Below are positions 1 through 8,551 of a DNA stretch of 64,000 bases, one piece after another (positions within the stretch are counted from its first letter, which is position 1; each line of letters begins with the position of its first letter). The notes below the pieces were generated by a model, which saw only the letters and a list, made by a program, of their open reading frames with translations, made no database searches and was not told where the DNA came from. The translations under genes and the position numbers were made by a program. The stretch spans positions 211,501 through 275,500 of the forward strand of contig NZ_OZ007039.1 in the NCBI RefSeq assembly GCF_963931675.1. Reading direction: 5' to 3'. Origin of the DNA: an uncultured Alistipes sp. GTDB lineage: Bacteria; Bacteroidota; Bacteroidia; Bacteroidales; Rikenellaceae.

Positions 1-387
1 CGTCTCGACGCCCCTGACAGCCGTGGCCCGCGGCGCCGCATTGGCATGGATCGAAATGAAGAGATCGCCCCCGGCGTTGTTCGCAATATCGGCCCGTGCC
101 TGGAGGTCCGTCGCCAGATCGGCTCCCAGGGCCTTGTCGGTGGTTCGCGTGTAGACGACCTTGACGCCCGGCATTCCCTCCTCGATGAGTTTGCCGAGCT
201 TGAGGGCCACCTTCAGCGTGAGGTCCTTTTCGTAGACGCCGCCGTAGTGAGCTCCGGGGAATTTGCCGCCGTGCCCGGCATCGATCACCACGACCCCGAC
301 GCCGTGCGCAATATTCCCCGCGGCAACCGCGTTTGTACAGACGGAGGCAACCGCGAAAGCGAGGAGCAGCAAAAGGCGCGTGCGCAT
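1..387 (-). CDS. N-acetylmuramoyl-L-alanine amidase, N-terminal part (runs off window)
   Basis: The first 129 codons read in from an ATG at 387 and run off the left edge. A signal peptide (MRTRLLLLLAFAVASV...) is followed by VVVIDAGHGG, the first zinc-binding motif of the Amidase_3 family, then an in-frame glutamate in GGVYEKDLTLKVA and the FISIHANA motif with the third zinc ligand. These enzymes cut the bond between MurNAc and the stem peptide of peptidoglycan in the periplasm and help separate daughter cells. The gene is divergent from lptD, an arrangement common in Bacteroidota. The C-terminal half is outside the window. Confidence 0.9.
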   Translation of the reverse strand, partial: MRTRLLLLLAFAVASVCTNAVAAGNIAHGVGVVVIDAGHGGKFPGAHYGGVYEKDLTLKVALKLGKLIEEGMPGVKVVYTRTTDKALGADLATDLQARADIANNAGGDLFISIHANAAPRATAVRGVET

Positions 388-428
388 ATTTAATGGTGCC
401 AAGTGCAAGCTTTCTGTAATTTTTTACC

Positions 429-436
429 TATCTTTG
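429..436 (+). promoter_or_regulatory. -7 box for lptD
   Basis: TATCTTTG matches the Bacteroidota -7 consensus TAnnTTTG. Transcription would begin near 441, about 85 bases before the TTG start of lptD. No clear TTTG is seen at the -33 position. Confidence 0.5.
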
Positions 437-501
437 TCGAGCCGAAAACGCGGCAGGAGGGCTTCCAAGGCCCGATCCGGGCGTTTTTGCCGACCTGTCG
501 G

Positions 502-509
502 CAAAGGTA
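502..509 (-). promoter_or_regulatory. -7 box for the amidase gene
   Basis: Read on the minus strand this is TACCTTTG, a perfect -7 box about 115 bases upstream of the amidase ATG. It lies downstream of the lptD promoter, so the two leaders would overlap antisense for about 50 bases. Confidence 0.5.
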
Positions 510-527
510 CGGAAAATTTTTGGAATT

Positions 528-3485
528 TTGGATAAGGTAAGGGCAAAATATCTCTTGTCGGCGGCCGTGCTCATGCTGTTCGCCCAGGGCGTATTGGGCG
601 GCATGGCACCCCGCACCGCCCCGTTCCGGCTCGGAGAGGATACCCTGTTGCAGGCGCACGCCGTTCCCCGGGACGCGGACTCCGCAGCTCGGGCTTCCAC
701 GGCATCTGCCGTTTCGTCCGAGCCGCCCGCATCCTCCGCACTCTCCGCCCCCACATCGCCGTCCGCTTCGGTTTCGCGCCGCGAAGCCCGCCGCGAAGCC
801 CGCCGTGAAGTCCGGGCCGCCCGCGAACAGGCCCGGCGCAACGCCGCCTTCAACGCCCTGAGCCAGCAGGAGAAGGATTCGCTCTTCTCGGCCCAGGTCG
901 ATTCGCTCATCGCCCTGAAGAGCGATTCGCTGGAGATGCGGGCCGACTCGCTTGCCACGGATTCGCTCGCCGCCGACACGATGCGGCGCGACACGGTCAA
1001 GAAACCCCGGCCGGCCGGGGCATTCCTCGACGACCCGATTTCGGGCAAGAATACCGACTCGCTGGTCTACGACGTACGCAACAAGCTGGTCTACATCTAC
1101 AACCAGGGCGACGTGACCTACCAGAACAGCAACCTCAAGGCCGACTTCATGCGCATCGACATGAACTCGAAACTGGTCCACGCCTACGGCAAGCCTGACT
1201 CGCTCGACGGCAAACCGATCGTCACGAAGCCCGAATTCTCGGACGGTTCGGCCTCCTACCAGATGGACACGATCACCTACAACCTCGATTCGAAAAAGGC
1301 CAAGATCAAGGGTGTGGCCACGCAGCAGGGCGACGGCTGGCTCGTGGGCGGGAGCGTGAAGAAGATGCCCGACAACACGATCAACATCCAGCACGGCAAG
1401 TACACGACGTGCGACGAGACCGACCACCCGCACTTCTACCTGGCGATGACCAAGGCGAAGGTGATCCCCGGCAAAAAGGTCATCACCGGCCCGGCCTATT
1501 TCGTCATGGAGGATGTCCCGATCTACTTTCTCGGCATTCCGGAGGGCTTCTTCCCGATCAGTTCGGGGCCGAAATCGGGACTTCTGATGCCCACCTACGG
1601 CGAGGAGTATTCCAAGGGTTTCTTCCTGCGCGACCTGGGCTACTACTTCACGCTGGGCGACTATGCCGATCTGGCCGTGCGCGGAGGCATCTATACGCTG
1701 GGGTCGTGGGAGGCTTCGGCCGCCTCGCGCTACATCAAGCGCTACAAGTACAGCGGCAGTTTCAACATGGAGTTTTCGAGCGTGAAGACCGGCGAGAAGG
1801 GAGAACCCGACTACATCAAGCAGAACAACTTCCGCGTACAGTGGACCCACTCGCAGGATGCCAAGGCCAACCCGGGCTCGACCTTCTCGGCCTCGGTGAA
1901 CTTCGCCACGAGCGGTTACAGCCGCTATTCGGCAACGAACCTCAACGACATTCTCGCCACGCAGACCAACTCGTCGATCTCCTACTCGAAAAACTGGGCC
2001 GGTACGCCCTTCTCGCTCTCGGCGAACATGGCCGTGTCGCAGAACTCGCAGAACCAGTCGCTGTCGATCACCCTGCCGACGGTGGTCTTCAACGTCTCAC
2101 GCTTCTATCCCTTCAAGCGCAAGGAGAAGATGGGCAAGGACCGCTGGTATGAGAAGATCTCGATGCAGTACACGGGAAAGATGACCAACTCGGTGACGAC
2201 CACCGAGTCGGAGATCTTCTCGAAGAAGACGCTCGACAACATGAAGAACGGTATCGAGCACTCGATTCCGGTTTCGGCGTCGTTCAACCTCTTCAACTAC
2301 ATCAACGTGACGCCCTCGGCCAACTACACCGAGAAGTGGTACTTCAAGAAGGTGGAGTACGAGTGGAACCCGGTGACGAACAAGACCGACACGCTGCCGA
2401 CGAACTACGGATTCTACCGTCTGTACAACTATAACTTCAGCGTCTCGACGTCGACGACCGTCTACGGCATGTACGACTTCACGAAGAAGCGCCGCGACCG
2501 CAAGATCCAGGCCATCCGCCACACGCTGACGCCGTCGATCAGCTTCTCCTACGCCCCGGACTTCAGCGATCCGAAATACGGATACTACCTGACGCGCCAG
2601 ACCGACTCGACGGGCCGTTTCACGACCTATTCGCCCTATGCGGTCAACGCCTACGGCGTCCCGTCGTCGGGGCGTTCGATGTCGATGAGCTTCTCGCTGT
2701 CGCAGAACCTCGAAATGAAGGTGCTCTCGAAACGCGACACCTCGGGCGTGAAGAAGATCAAGCTCATTGACGAACTGCGGGCCAGCGGTTCGTACAACTT
2801 CCTGGCCGACTCGATGCGCCTGTCGACCATCTCGCTGTCGTTCCGCTCGACGATCTTCAAGAACTTCGGCATCAACCTCTCGGCGACGCTCGACCCCTAC
2901 CGGGTAACCCCGCAGGGCGTGCGTTACGACAAACTCTTCTTCCCGGGGCGCATCACCTCGACGGGCTGGTCGTTCGGCTACACGTTCAAGTCGCGCGAGG
3001 ACAAGAGCACCCCGGCGGTGAACGACATCACATCGATCCCTCCGGAGTACCAGAACCCCTACTACGACCCCTACGGGCAGATGGACCCCGTGCTGCGAAG
3101 GCAGTACATGGCCCAAAGCTACTACGACTTCTCACTGCCGTGGAACTTCGGATTCAACTACGCGGTGAACTACTCGGTATCCTACGTCAACAACGGCACG
3201 ACGGGCTACCGCAAGAACGTCACGCAGACCATCGGTTTCAACGGCTCGGTGAACCTCACCCCGAAGACGGGTATCACGTTCCAGGGCGGTTACGACATCA
3301 AGGCCAACAAGCTGACCACCTCGTCGGTGTCGATCACCCGCGACCTGCACTGTTGGCAAATGTCCTTCTCGTGGATACCGTTCGGTTACCACCGTTCGTG
3401 GAGTTTCAACATCGGCGTGAAGGCGGCCTCGCTGTCGGACCTGAAGTACGACAAGTCGCAGTCGATGTACGACAACATGTATTAA
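528..3485 (+). CDS. lptD: LPS-assembly outer membrane protein LptD (OstA-like)
   Basis: The protein has 985 residues starting at TTG 528; no ATG precedes the hydrophobic signal segment (KYLLSAAVLMLFAQG, residues 8-22), so the TTG start is favoured. Residues about 30-160 are a low-complexity Ala/Arg/Ser/Asp linker. They are followed by an OstA/LptA-like beta-jellyroll (about 170-330, with LVYDVRNKLVYIYNQG) and then a long region rich in alternating aromatic residues typical of a 26-strand LptD barrel. LptD places lipopolysaccharide in the outer leaflet of the outer membrane. The Bacteroidota members are longer and diverged from the E. coli protein. It ends at a strong hairpin terminator. Confidence 0.85.
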   Translation: MDKVRAKYLLSAAVLMLFAQGVLGGMAPRTAPFRLGEDTLLQAHAVPRDADSAARASTASAVSSEPPASSALSAPTSPSASVSRREARREARREVRAAREQARRNAAFNALSQQEKDSLFSAQVDSLIALKSDSLEMRADSLATDSLAADTMRRDTVKKPRPAGAFLDDPISGKNTDSLVYDVRNKLVYIYNQGDVTYQNSNLKADFMRIDMNSKLVHAYGKPDSLDGKPIVTKPEFSDGSASYQMDTITYNLDSKKAKIKGVATQQGDGWLVGGSVKKMPDNTINIQHGKYTTCDETDHPHFYLAMTKAKVIPGKKVITGPAYFVMEDVPIYFLGIPEGFFPISSGPKSGLLMPTYGEEYSKGFFLRDLGYYFTLGDYADLAVRGGIYTLGSWEASAASRYIKRYKYSGSFNMEFSSVKTGEKGEPDYIKQNNFRVQWTHSQDAKANPGSTFSASVNFATSGYSRYSATNLNDILATQTNSSISYSKNWAGTPFSLSANMAVSQNSQNQSLSITLPTVVFNVSRFYPFKRKEKMGKDRWYEKISMQYTGKMTNSVTTTESEIFSKKTLDNMKNGIEHSIPVSASFNLFNYINVTPSANYTEKWYFKKVEYEWNPVTNKTDTLPTNYGFYRLYNYNFSVSTSTTVYGMYDFTKKRRDRKIQAIRHTLTPSISFSYAPDFSDPKYGYYLTRQTDSTGRFTTYSPYAVNAYGVPSSGRSMSMSFSLSQNLEMKVLSKRDTSGVKKIKLIDELRASGSYNFLADSMRLSTISLSFRSTIFKNFGINLSATLDPYRVTPQGVRYDKLFFPGRITSTGWSFGYTFKSREDKSTPAVNDITSIPPEYQNPYYDPYGQMDPVLRRQYMAQSYYDFSLPWNFGFNYAVNYSVSYVNNGTTGYRKNVTQTIGFNGSVNLTPKTGITFQGGYDIKANKLTTSSVSITRDLHCWQMSFSWIPFGYHRSWSFNIGVKAASLSDLKYDKSQSMYDNMY

Positions 3486-3549
3486 GGAGGGGAGGCCTCT
3501 TGAGGGCCCGGTAGAGCCGGGAAAAACGGCGAAAATAAAGATATAAAAA

Positions 3550-3576
3550 GGAGCGGTTTCCGACCGCTCCTTTTTT
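3550..3576. terminator. Bidirectional terminator between lptD and the nitroreductase
   Basis: The arms GGAGCGGT (3550-3557) and ACCGCTCC (3563-3570) flank a 5-base loop. T6 follows on the plus strand and A-rich sequence precedes it, so the hairpin can serve both convergent genes. Confidence 0.85.
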
Positions 3577-3601
3577 GCATACCCCGGGACACGCCGCCGG
3601 C

Positions 3602-4453
3602 TCAGTTCCGCGGGGCCGGATCGCGGTCGATGTAGTTCGGATAGAGGAATTCGGGCATCCCGAAGGCCAGGATCGCACAGACGCGCCGATCCCCGATCCC
3701 CAGCATCCGGTTCAATGCCTTGTGACGGTCCTGGCGAATGGCCGTCAGGACAAAACCCATGTAGATCTGGCTCACGCCCAGAGCCTCGGCCAGGAGCGAG
3801 GCGTTCTGACAGGCGAGATTGGCATCCTCGGCGCCGAAACGGCTCGCACGGGGCGCATGGATGAAGAGCAGGGCCGTGGCGCCGCGCAGGATGCGGTCGC
3901 GGCCTTCGGCATACTCACGGCGCAGCCGCGCGAAGACCGGCAGATAACGGTAGGCTCCGGGCATCAACGGCTTCAGCCAACACCTAACCAGCGGATTCGA
4001 GAGCAGACGCTCCAACCGCCGGAAAATCCGCAACGTATATTCGGTCACTTCACGCAGCCGTTCGGGTTCCGTGACGAGCGTATATCCCAACTGCCGGGCA
4101 TTGCTGGCCGTCGGGGCGCGGTCGGCGGCGGCAATGATGCGGTCCATCCACTCGGGCGGCACGGGTCGGTCGGAAAGCGCACGGTTCGAACGCCGGACGG
4201 CCAGCAGCAGCTCCACCTGTTCGGGCGTCGGCAGGTCGCGGCGCGCGAAGGCGTGGACACGCTCCGGCGGGAAGGCTTCGTGCCCGACCGCCCCTGCGGG
4301 GCAGGCCGCGACACAATGCCCGCAGCGGATGCAGTTCTCCGGTTTACGGAGCGACACGACGCCCCGGGGCGCCTCCTGCACGAAGATCTGCGACGGACAA
4401 ACCCTCACGCAACGCCCGCAACGGATGCAGGACTCCCGAACACGAATCTCCAT
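3602..4453 (-). CDS. Ferredoxin-nitroreductase fusion protein
   Basis: The 283-residue protein opens with two [4Fe-4S] motifs (CIRCGRCVRVCP near residue 9 and CIRCGHCVAACP near residue 40). From about residue 75 it continues as a nitroreductase-type flavin domain (RRSNRALSDRPVP, then APTASNARQLGYTLV). Such fusions are widespread in anaerobes and probably use FMN with electrons delivered through the built-in ferredoxin; the substrate is unknown. The start lies 4 bases after the stop of the upstream MFS transporter, so the two genes form an operon. A role in reducing an imported compound is possible but not shown. Confidence 0.85.
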   Translation of the reverse strand: MEIRVRESCIRCGRCVRVCPSQIFVQEAPRGVVSLRKPENCIRCGHCVAACPAGAVGHEAFPPERVHAFARRDLPTPEQVELLLAVRRSNRALSDRPVPPEWMDRIIAAADRAPTASNARQLGYTLVTEPERLREVTEYTLRIFRRLERLLSNPLVRCWLKPLMPGAYRYLPVFARLRREYAEGRDRILRGATALLFIHAPRASRFGAEDANLACQNASLLAEALGVSQIYMGFVLTAIRQDRHKALNRMLGIGDRRVCAILAFGMPEFLYPNYIDRDPAPRN

Positions 4454-4457
4454 CCGA

Positions 4458-5840
4458 TCAATGGCTGACCTTCCCGATGGCCTCGGGATTGTGCTTGTAA
4501 CGGAAAATGAAGGCGAAGACCACGGCTACCACCAGGGCATACCCGGCAAAGATAAGCCACGTGGCAGGCCAGCCGCCCTCAACACCCTCCCGGGCGACGA
4601 GATAACCGCCCTCCCAGCTGCAGTAATGGGAGACGATCTTCCCGGCAATCCAGGTTCCGACCGAAGCGCCGATGCCGTTGGTCATCAGCATGAACAACCC
4701 CTGGGCACTGGCCTGCATGGGTTTCGCGGCCTCCTGCTCGACGAAGAGAGCCCCGGAGACGTTGAAGAAGTCGAACGCCACGCCGTAGACGATGCAGGAG
4801 AGGAACAGGAGGATGATCCCCACGGAGCTCTCCGTCGTTCCGATCCCGAAGAACCCGAAGCGCAACACCCAGGCGAACATGGCCATCAGCATCACGATCT
4901 TGATGCCGAACCGCTTCAGACAGAACGGGATCAGCAGGATGCACAGCGCCTCGGAGACCTGAGAGACAGAGACCAGCAGGGTCGGATTTTCAGCGAACCA
5001 GCTTTCGGACATCGACGCAAAGCTGTTGATATAGGGGGTTGCGTATCCGTTCGTGATCTGGAGCGAGACGCCCAGCAGCATCGAGAAGATGAAGAAGATG
5101 GCCATTTTGCGCTGTTTGAAGAGCACGAAGGCATCCAGACCGAGGCGCTGGGCCAGGGATTTGTGCTCCTTGCCGGTCGAACGGACAATCGGGCAGGCCG
5201 GAAGGCTGAAGGCATACAATCCAAGCAGGAGTCCCAGGGCGCCGCAGACGATAAGCTGCATGTAGGTGAACTGTGCGGCCATGGGTACGAGCGCAAGGGT
5301 TTCGGCCCCTTCGAGGTTCTGCGACTGGATGCCGAGGCCCCCAAGCCCGACGAAATTGACGAACCACATGGCGGCGATGAAGCCGACGGTCCCGAAGACG
5401 CGGATCGGCGGGAAGTCCTTGACGGTATCGAAGCCGCGGCTCTTGAGGATCGAGAAGGCCACGGTATTCGCAAGGGCGATCGTCGGCATGTAGAAGGCCA
5501 CGCTCAGGCAATAGGCCGTAAAGATCGGGGTAATGGATGTCGCCTCGCCGGCGATGGTTTGCATCGTGGCCTCGTAGCCGAACCAGGCGGCCAGCAGCAT
5601 GAAGAGTCCGGCCGTCAGGTGAGAGATGCCCAACAGGCGTTGGGGTTGGATGAATTTGTCGGCTATGGCCCCGATGATTGCGGGCATGAAAATCGACACG
5701 ACCCCTTGCGCCACATAAAACCAGGAGATATAATCGCCCAATCCCACACGGCCCAGGAAATTGCCGATACACACCAAATAAGAGCCCCACACGGCGAACT
5801 GGAGGAAGTTCATGACGACGAGTCGCAGTTTAATTCCCAT
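4458..5840 (-). CDS. MFS transporter, nucleoside:H+ symporter type (NupG-like)
   Basis: The 460-residue protein has about 12 hydrophobic segments and starts MGIKLRLVVMNFLQFAVWGS, the typical opening of the nucleoside permease family (NupG/XapB), with FLQFAVWGSYLV and GAIADKFIQPQRLLGI as loop signatures. It is an inner-membrane importer, and nucleosides are the likely substrate from family membership only. It is the first gene of a two-gene operon with the ferredoxin-nitroreductase and has its own -7 box 60 bases upstream. Confidence 0.8.
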   Translation of the reverse strand: MGIKLRLVVMNFLQFAVWGSYLVCIGNFLGRVGLGDYISWFYVAQGVVSIFMPAIIGAIADKFIQPQRLLGISHLTAGLFMLLAAWFGYEATMQTIAGEATSITPIFTAYCLSVAFYMPTIALANTVAFSILKSRGFDTVKDFPPIRVFGTVGFIAAMWFVNFVGLGGLGIQSQNLEGAETLALVPMAAQFTYMQLIVCGALGLLLGLYAFSLPACPIVRSTGKEHKSLAQRLGLDAFVLFKQRKMAIFFIFSMLLGVSLQITNGYATPYINSFASMSESWFAENPTLLVSVSQVSEALCILLIPFCLKRFGIKIVMLMAMFAWVLRFGFFGIGTTESSVGIILLFLSCIVYGVAFDFFNVSGALFVEQEAAKPMQASAQGLFMLMTNGIGASVGTWIAGKIVSHYCSWEGGYLVAREGVEGGWPATWLIFAGYALVVAVVFAFIFRYKHNPEAIGKVSH

Positions 5841-5900
5841 AATCCAATGATTTACAAAAAGTTTTAAGTTCCATTCGGTTTATCTCCAAGGAGATTAAAA

Positions 5901-5908
5901 CAAATGTA
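5901..5908 (-). promoter_or_regulatory. -7 box for the MFS-nitroreductase operon
   Basis: The minus strand reads TACATTTG, a consensus -7 box. The predicted transcription start near 5894 leaves a leader of about 55 bases. Confidence 0.55.
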
Positions 5909-5930
5909 CGAAATTTTTTTCGGAATTTTC

Positions 5931-5961
5931 TTTGCAATTGCAAAATAAAGTTCTACTTTTG
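5931..5961 (+). promoter_or_regulatory. Promoter of tRNA-Gln
   Basis: TTTG (5931-5934), a 19-base spacer and TACTTTTG (5954-5961) match the Bacteroidota -33/-7 consensus very well. The box ends 17 bases before the tRNA. Confidence 0.8.
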
Positions 5962-5978
5962 CATCACCAAAACGTCAT

Positions 5979-6049
5979 TGAGCTATGGTGTAATGGTAAC
6001 ACAACAGATTCTGGTCCTGTTATTCTTGGTTCGAATCCAGGTAGCTCAA
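5979..6049 (+). tRNA. tRNA-Gln, anticodon CTG
   Basis: The cloverleaf can be folded by hand. The acceptor arm TGAGCTA pairs with TAGCTCA (6042-6048). The D stem is GTGT/ACAC. The anticodon stem ACAGA/CCTGT has one A-C mismatch next to the loop TTCTGGT (6009-6015), anticodon CTG at 6011-6013. The T stem CTTGG/CCAGG closes a TTCGAAT loop. The discriminator is A6049 and no CCA is encoded. It decodes CAG. Confidence 0.93.
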
Positions 6050-6058
6050 CACCGAAGG

Positions 6059-6085
6059 CCGCTCCGAATTCCGGGGCGGTTTTTT
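6059..6085 (+). terminator. Terminator 1 after tRNA-Gln
   Basis: CCGCTCCG (6059-6066) pairs with CGGGGCGG (6072-6079) across an AATTC loop and is followed by T6. It is the first of three related hairpins. Confidence 0.85.
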
Positions 6086-6098
6086 GTTTGGGAGATGT

Positions 6099-6107
6099 GG
6101 GGGGGGG
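6099..6107. other. Run of nine G
   Basis: G9 lies in the spacer between terminators 1 and 2. It is a slippage-prone homopolymer in untranslated DNA, and a second G9 run occurs at 39499-39507. Confidence 0.6.
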
Positions 6108-6155
6108 CGTCAGGCTTCTCTACTGCGTCCCGCCGCCCCACTGCAAAGATCATCG

Positions 6156-6182
6156 CCGCTCCGGATTCCGGGGCGGTTTTTT
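6156..6182 (+). terminator. Terminator 2, near copy of terminator 1
   Basis: CCGCTCCG (6156-6163) pairs with CGGGGCGG (6169-6176) across a GATTC loop with T6 after it. Stem and tail repeat terminator 1. A degenerate third copy (CCGCTTCG ... CCGGGGTGTTTTT) lies at about 6201-6226. The rest of the 6050-6384 gap has no gene I can support. Confidence 0.75.
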
Positions 6183-6311
6183 GTTGGGAAAGATTCACGG
6201 CCGCTTCGGGTTCCGGGGTGTTTTTGGGTTGACAGGACACAGCCAACCGGACTCCGGAACGCTCTTTCGGTTAAGGTCTCTCTGCCCCCTCCCGAAAAAT
6301 AGTGCCGGAAA

Positions 6312-6344
6312 AAAGCGGCCCCGCCCGAAGGCTGGAGCCGCTTT
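6312..6344 (-). terminator. Terminator of the M3 peptidase operon
   Basis: On the minus strand AAAGCGGC and GCCGCTTT (plus-strand 6337-6344 and 6312-6319) form the stem, and six T follow it (plus-strand A6309-6314). It lies 40 bases beyond the stop of the second peptidase. Confidence 0.75.
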
Positions 6345-6384
6345 CTGCATTCCGGAATCCCGCTCGCCGGGTCCAGAGGAATGG

Positions 6385-8502
6385 CTATTTCCCGAGCCCC
6401 ATGCGCTCGATCAGCGCCCGGGTTTCGGGCTTGTGGCCGCGGAAACGCACGTAGAGCTCCATGGGATGCTCCGTGCCGCCCTTTTCGAGGATATTCTCCC
6501 GGAACGACGCGGCTACCTCCTGATTGAAAATACCCTTCTCCTTGAAGAGCGAGAAGGCATCGGCATCCAGCACCTCGGCCCACTTGTAGCCGTAATACCC
6601 GGCGGCATAACCGCCCGAAAAGATGTGCCCGAACGAGGGGGCCATCGCCGTGCCCGACACGACGGGCAGGACCTGCGTGGAAGCCATCGACTCCACCTCG
6701 AAGGCCTCGACATCCCCCTCGAAGGGTTCGGTCAGCGTGTGCCAGGCCATATCCGTGAATCCGAACGACAACTGCCGCACGTTGGCGTAGGCCGCCAGGT
6801 AGTTCTGCGCGGCGACGATGCGCTCGACGATCTCCGCGGGAATCTTCTCGCCGGTCTGGTAGTGCACGGCCCACAGGTCGAGGTACTCCTTCTCGGTGGC
6901 CCAGTTCTCCATGATCTGCGACGGAAGCTCCACGAAGTCGCGGTAGACGCTCGTGCCGGTCAGCGACTCGTACTTGCCCTCGCCGAGCATTCCGTGCAGC
7001 GAGTGGCCGAACTCGTGGAGGAAGGTCTCGAATTCGTCGAAGGTCAGCAGCGAGGGGGTCGTGGCCGTGGGTTTGGTGAAGTTCATCACCAGCGACACCA
7101 GCGGGCGGGTCTCCTCGCCATCCACGACCTTCGCGCCGCGGAACTCGGTCATCCAGGCCCCCGAGCGCTTCGAAGCCCGCGGGAAGAAGTCCAGATAGAG
7201 CACTGCCATAAAGCGTCCGTCCCGGTCCGTGACGTCGTAGGCCGTCACGTCGGGATGGTAGACATCGACCTGCGTATTGGGCGTGAAGTTCAGCCCGTAG
7301 AGCTTGTTGGCCAGCAGGAAAACCCCTTTCTTGACATTTTCGAGTTCGAGGTAGGGCTTCACCAGCTCGTCGTTCAGCGCATACTTCTCATTTTTGTACT
7401 TCTCGCTGTAATAGGCCCAGTCCCAGGGCATCAACTCGCCCTGGAAGCCCAGCGAAGCGGCATACTCGCCCACCGTGCGGTAATCGGCATCGGCCCACGA
7501 CTTCGTGGCCGTGAGGAGTTCGTCGAGGAACTGCTCGACGGTCGCCGTGCTCCCGGCCATGCGCTCCTCCAACACATAGTCGGCATAGCACTTGTGCCCC
7601 AGCAGGTTGGCGATCTTCAGCCGCGTGTTGACGATCTTCTTCACGATCTCCGTGTTGTCGAACTCCCCGCCCAGGGCGCGCGAGCTGTTCGCCCGCCACA
7701 ACTGCTCCTTGAGTTTGCGGTTCGTGGAGTAGGTCATGAAGGGAAGGTAACTCGGGTATTGGAGCGTCACGGTCCACCCCTTCTCCCCGCGGGCGGCGGC
7801 CTCGGCGGCCATGCCCTCCTTCACGAATCCCGGCAGTTCGGCCACGACCTTCGGATCGGTGATGCGGAGCGTAAAGGCGTTGGTGGCAGCCAGGGCGTTC
7901 TGCCCGAACTGCAGCGTCAGGGCCGAAAGCTCGGAGGTGTACTGCCGGTAGAGCTCCTTGTCGGCCTCGGAGAGCGCCGCGCCGTTGCGGGCGAAGCTCT
8001 TATAGGTCTTTTCGAGCAGCATCCGGTCCTCCTGCTTGAGGCGCCCCGGGTGTTCGTAGACAGCCTTCACACGCGCGAAGAGCTCCTCGTTGAGCGAGAT
8101 GTCGTTGGCCAGTTCGGTCAGTTTGGGCTGCACGCGCAGGGCGATCTCCTGCATCTCGTCCGAGGTGTCGGCCTCCAGCAGGTTGAAGAAGATCCCCTCG
8201 ATGCGCGACAGAAGGGCGCCGCTGCGTTCGAGGGCGACGATCGTATTGCCGAAGGTCGGCTTTTTGGGATTTGCGACGATCGCCTCGATCTCGGCCCGCG
8301 AGCAGGCGATGGCGGCATCGAAGGCCGGTTCGTAGTGTCGGAGTTCGATCTTCGAGAAGGGCGGCGTGGCGTGCGGGGTCTCCCACGCGGCCAGCAGCGG
8401 GTTCGAAAGATCCAGTTCGGGCAGTTGGGCCTTGGGAATCGAATTGTCGGCACAGCCTGCCGCCATAGCGGAAATTGCCATGATCAGAATTGCTTTTTTC
8501 AT
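6385..8502 (-). CDS. M3-family zinc metallopeptidase lipoprotein (oligopeptidase A/Dcp type), second copy
   Basis: The protein has 705 residues from the ATG at 8502; a longer frame upstream only adds non-signal sequence. A lipoprotein signal (MKKAILIMAISAMAAGC) ends in a lipobox with Cys at residue 17. The thermolysin-like zinc motif HEFGHSLHGML lies near residue 490, with the downstream glutamate region MENWATEKEYL. M3 peptidases cut short peptides or dipeptides from C-termini, and the lipid anchor implies action in the periplasm. It follows another M3 lipoprotein by 49 bases. The two share architecture but differ widely in sequence, so the pair looks like an old duplication. Confidence 0.9.
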   Translation of the reverse strand: MKKAILIMAISAMAAGCADNSIPKAQLPELDLSNPLLAAWETPHATPPFSKIELRHYEPAFDAAIACSRAEIEAIVANPKKPTFGNTIVALERSGALLSRIEGIFFNLLEADTSDEMQEIALRVQPKLTELANDISLNEELFARVKAVYEHPGRLKQEDRMLLEKTYKSFARNGAALSEADKELYRQYTSELSALTLQFGQNALAATNAFTLRITDPKVVAELPGFVKEGMAAEAAARGEKGWTVTLQYPSYLPFMTYSTNRKLKEQLWRANSSRALGGEFDNTEIVKKIVNTRLKIANLLGHKCYADYVLEERMAGSTATVEQFLDELLTATKSWADADYRTVGEYAASLGFQGELMPWDWAYYSEKYKNEKYALNDELVKPYLELENVKKGVFLLANKLYGLNFTPNTQVDVYHPDVTAYDVTDRDGRFMAVLYLDFFPRASKRSGAWMTEFRGAKVVDGEETRPLVSLVMNFTKPTATTPSLLTFDEFETFLHEFGHSLHGMLGEGKYESLTGTSVYRDFVELPSQIMENWATEKEYLDLWAVHYQTGEKIPAEIVERIVAAQNYLAAYANVRQLSFGFTDMAWHTLTEPFEGDVEAFEVESMASTQVLPVVSGTAMAPSFGHIFSGGYAAGYYGYKWAEVLDADAFSLFKEKGIFNQEVAASFRENILEKGGTEHPMELYVRFRGHKPETRALIERMGLGK

Positions 8503-8551
8503 ATAAGGTGTTGCTTCTTGGTATTTCGGTCTCTCCATTCGGGCGAGGGCG

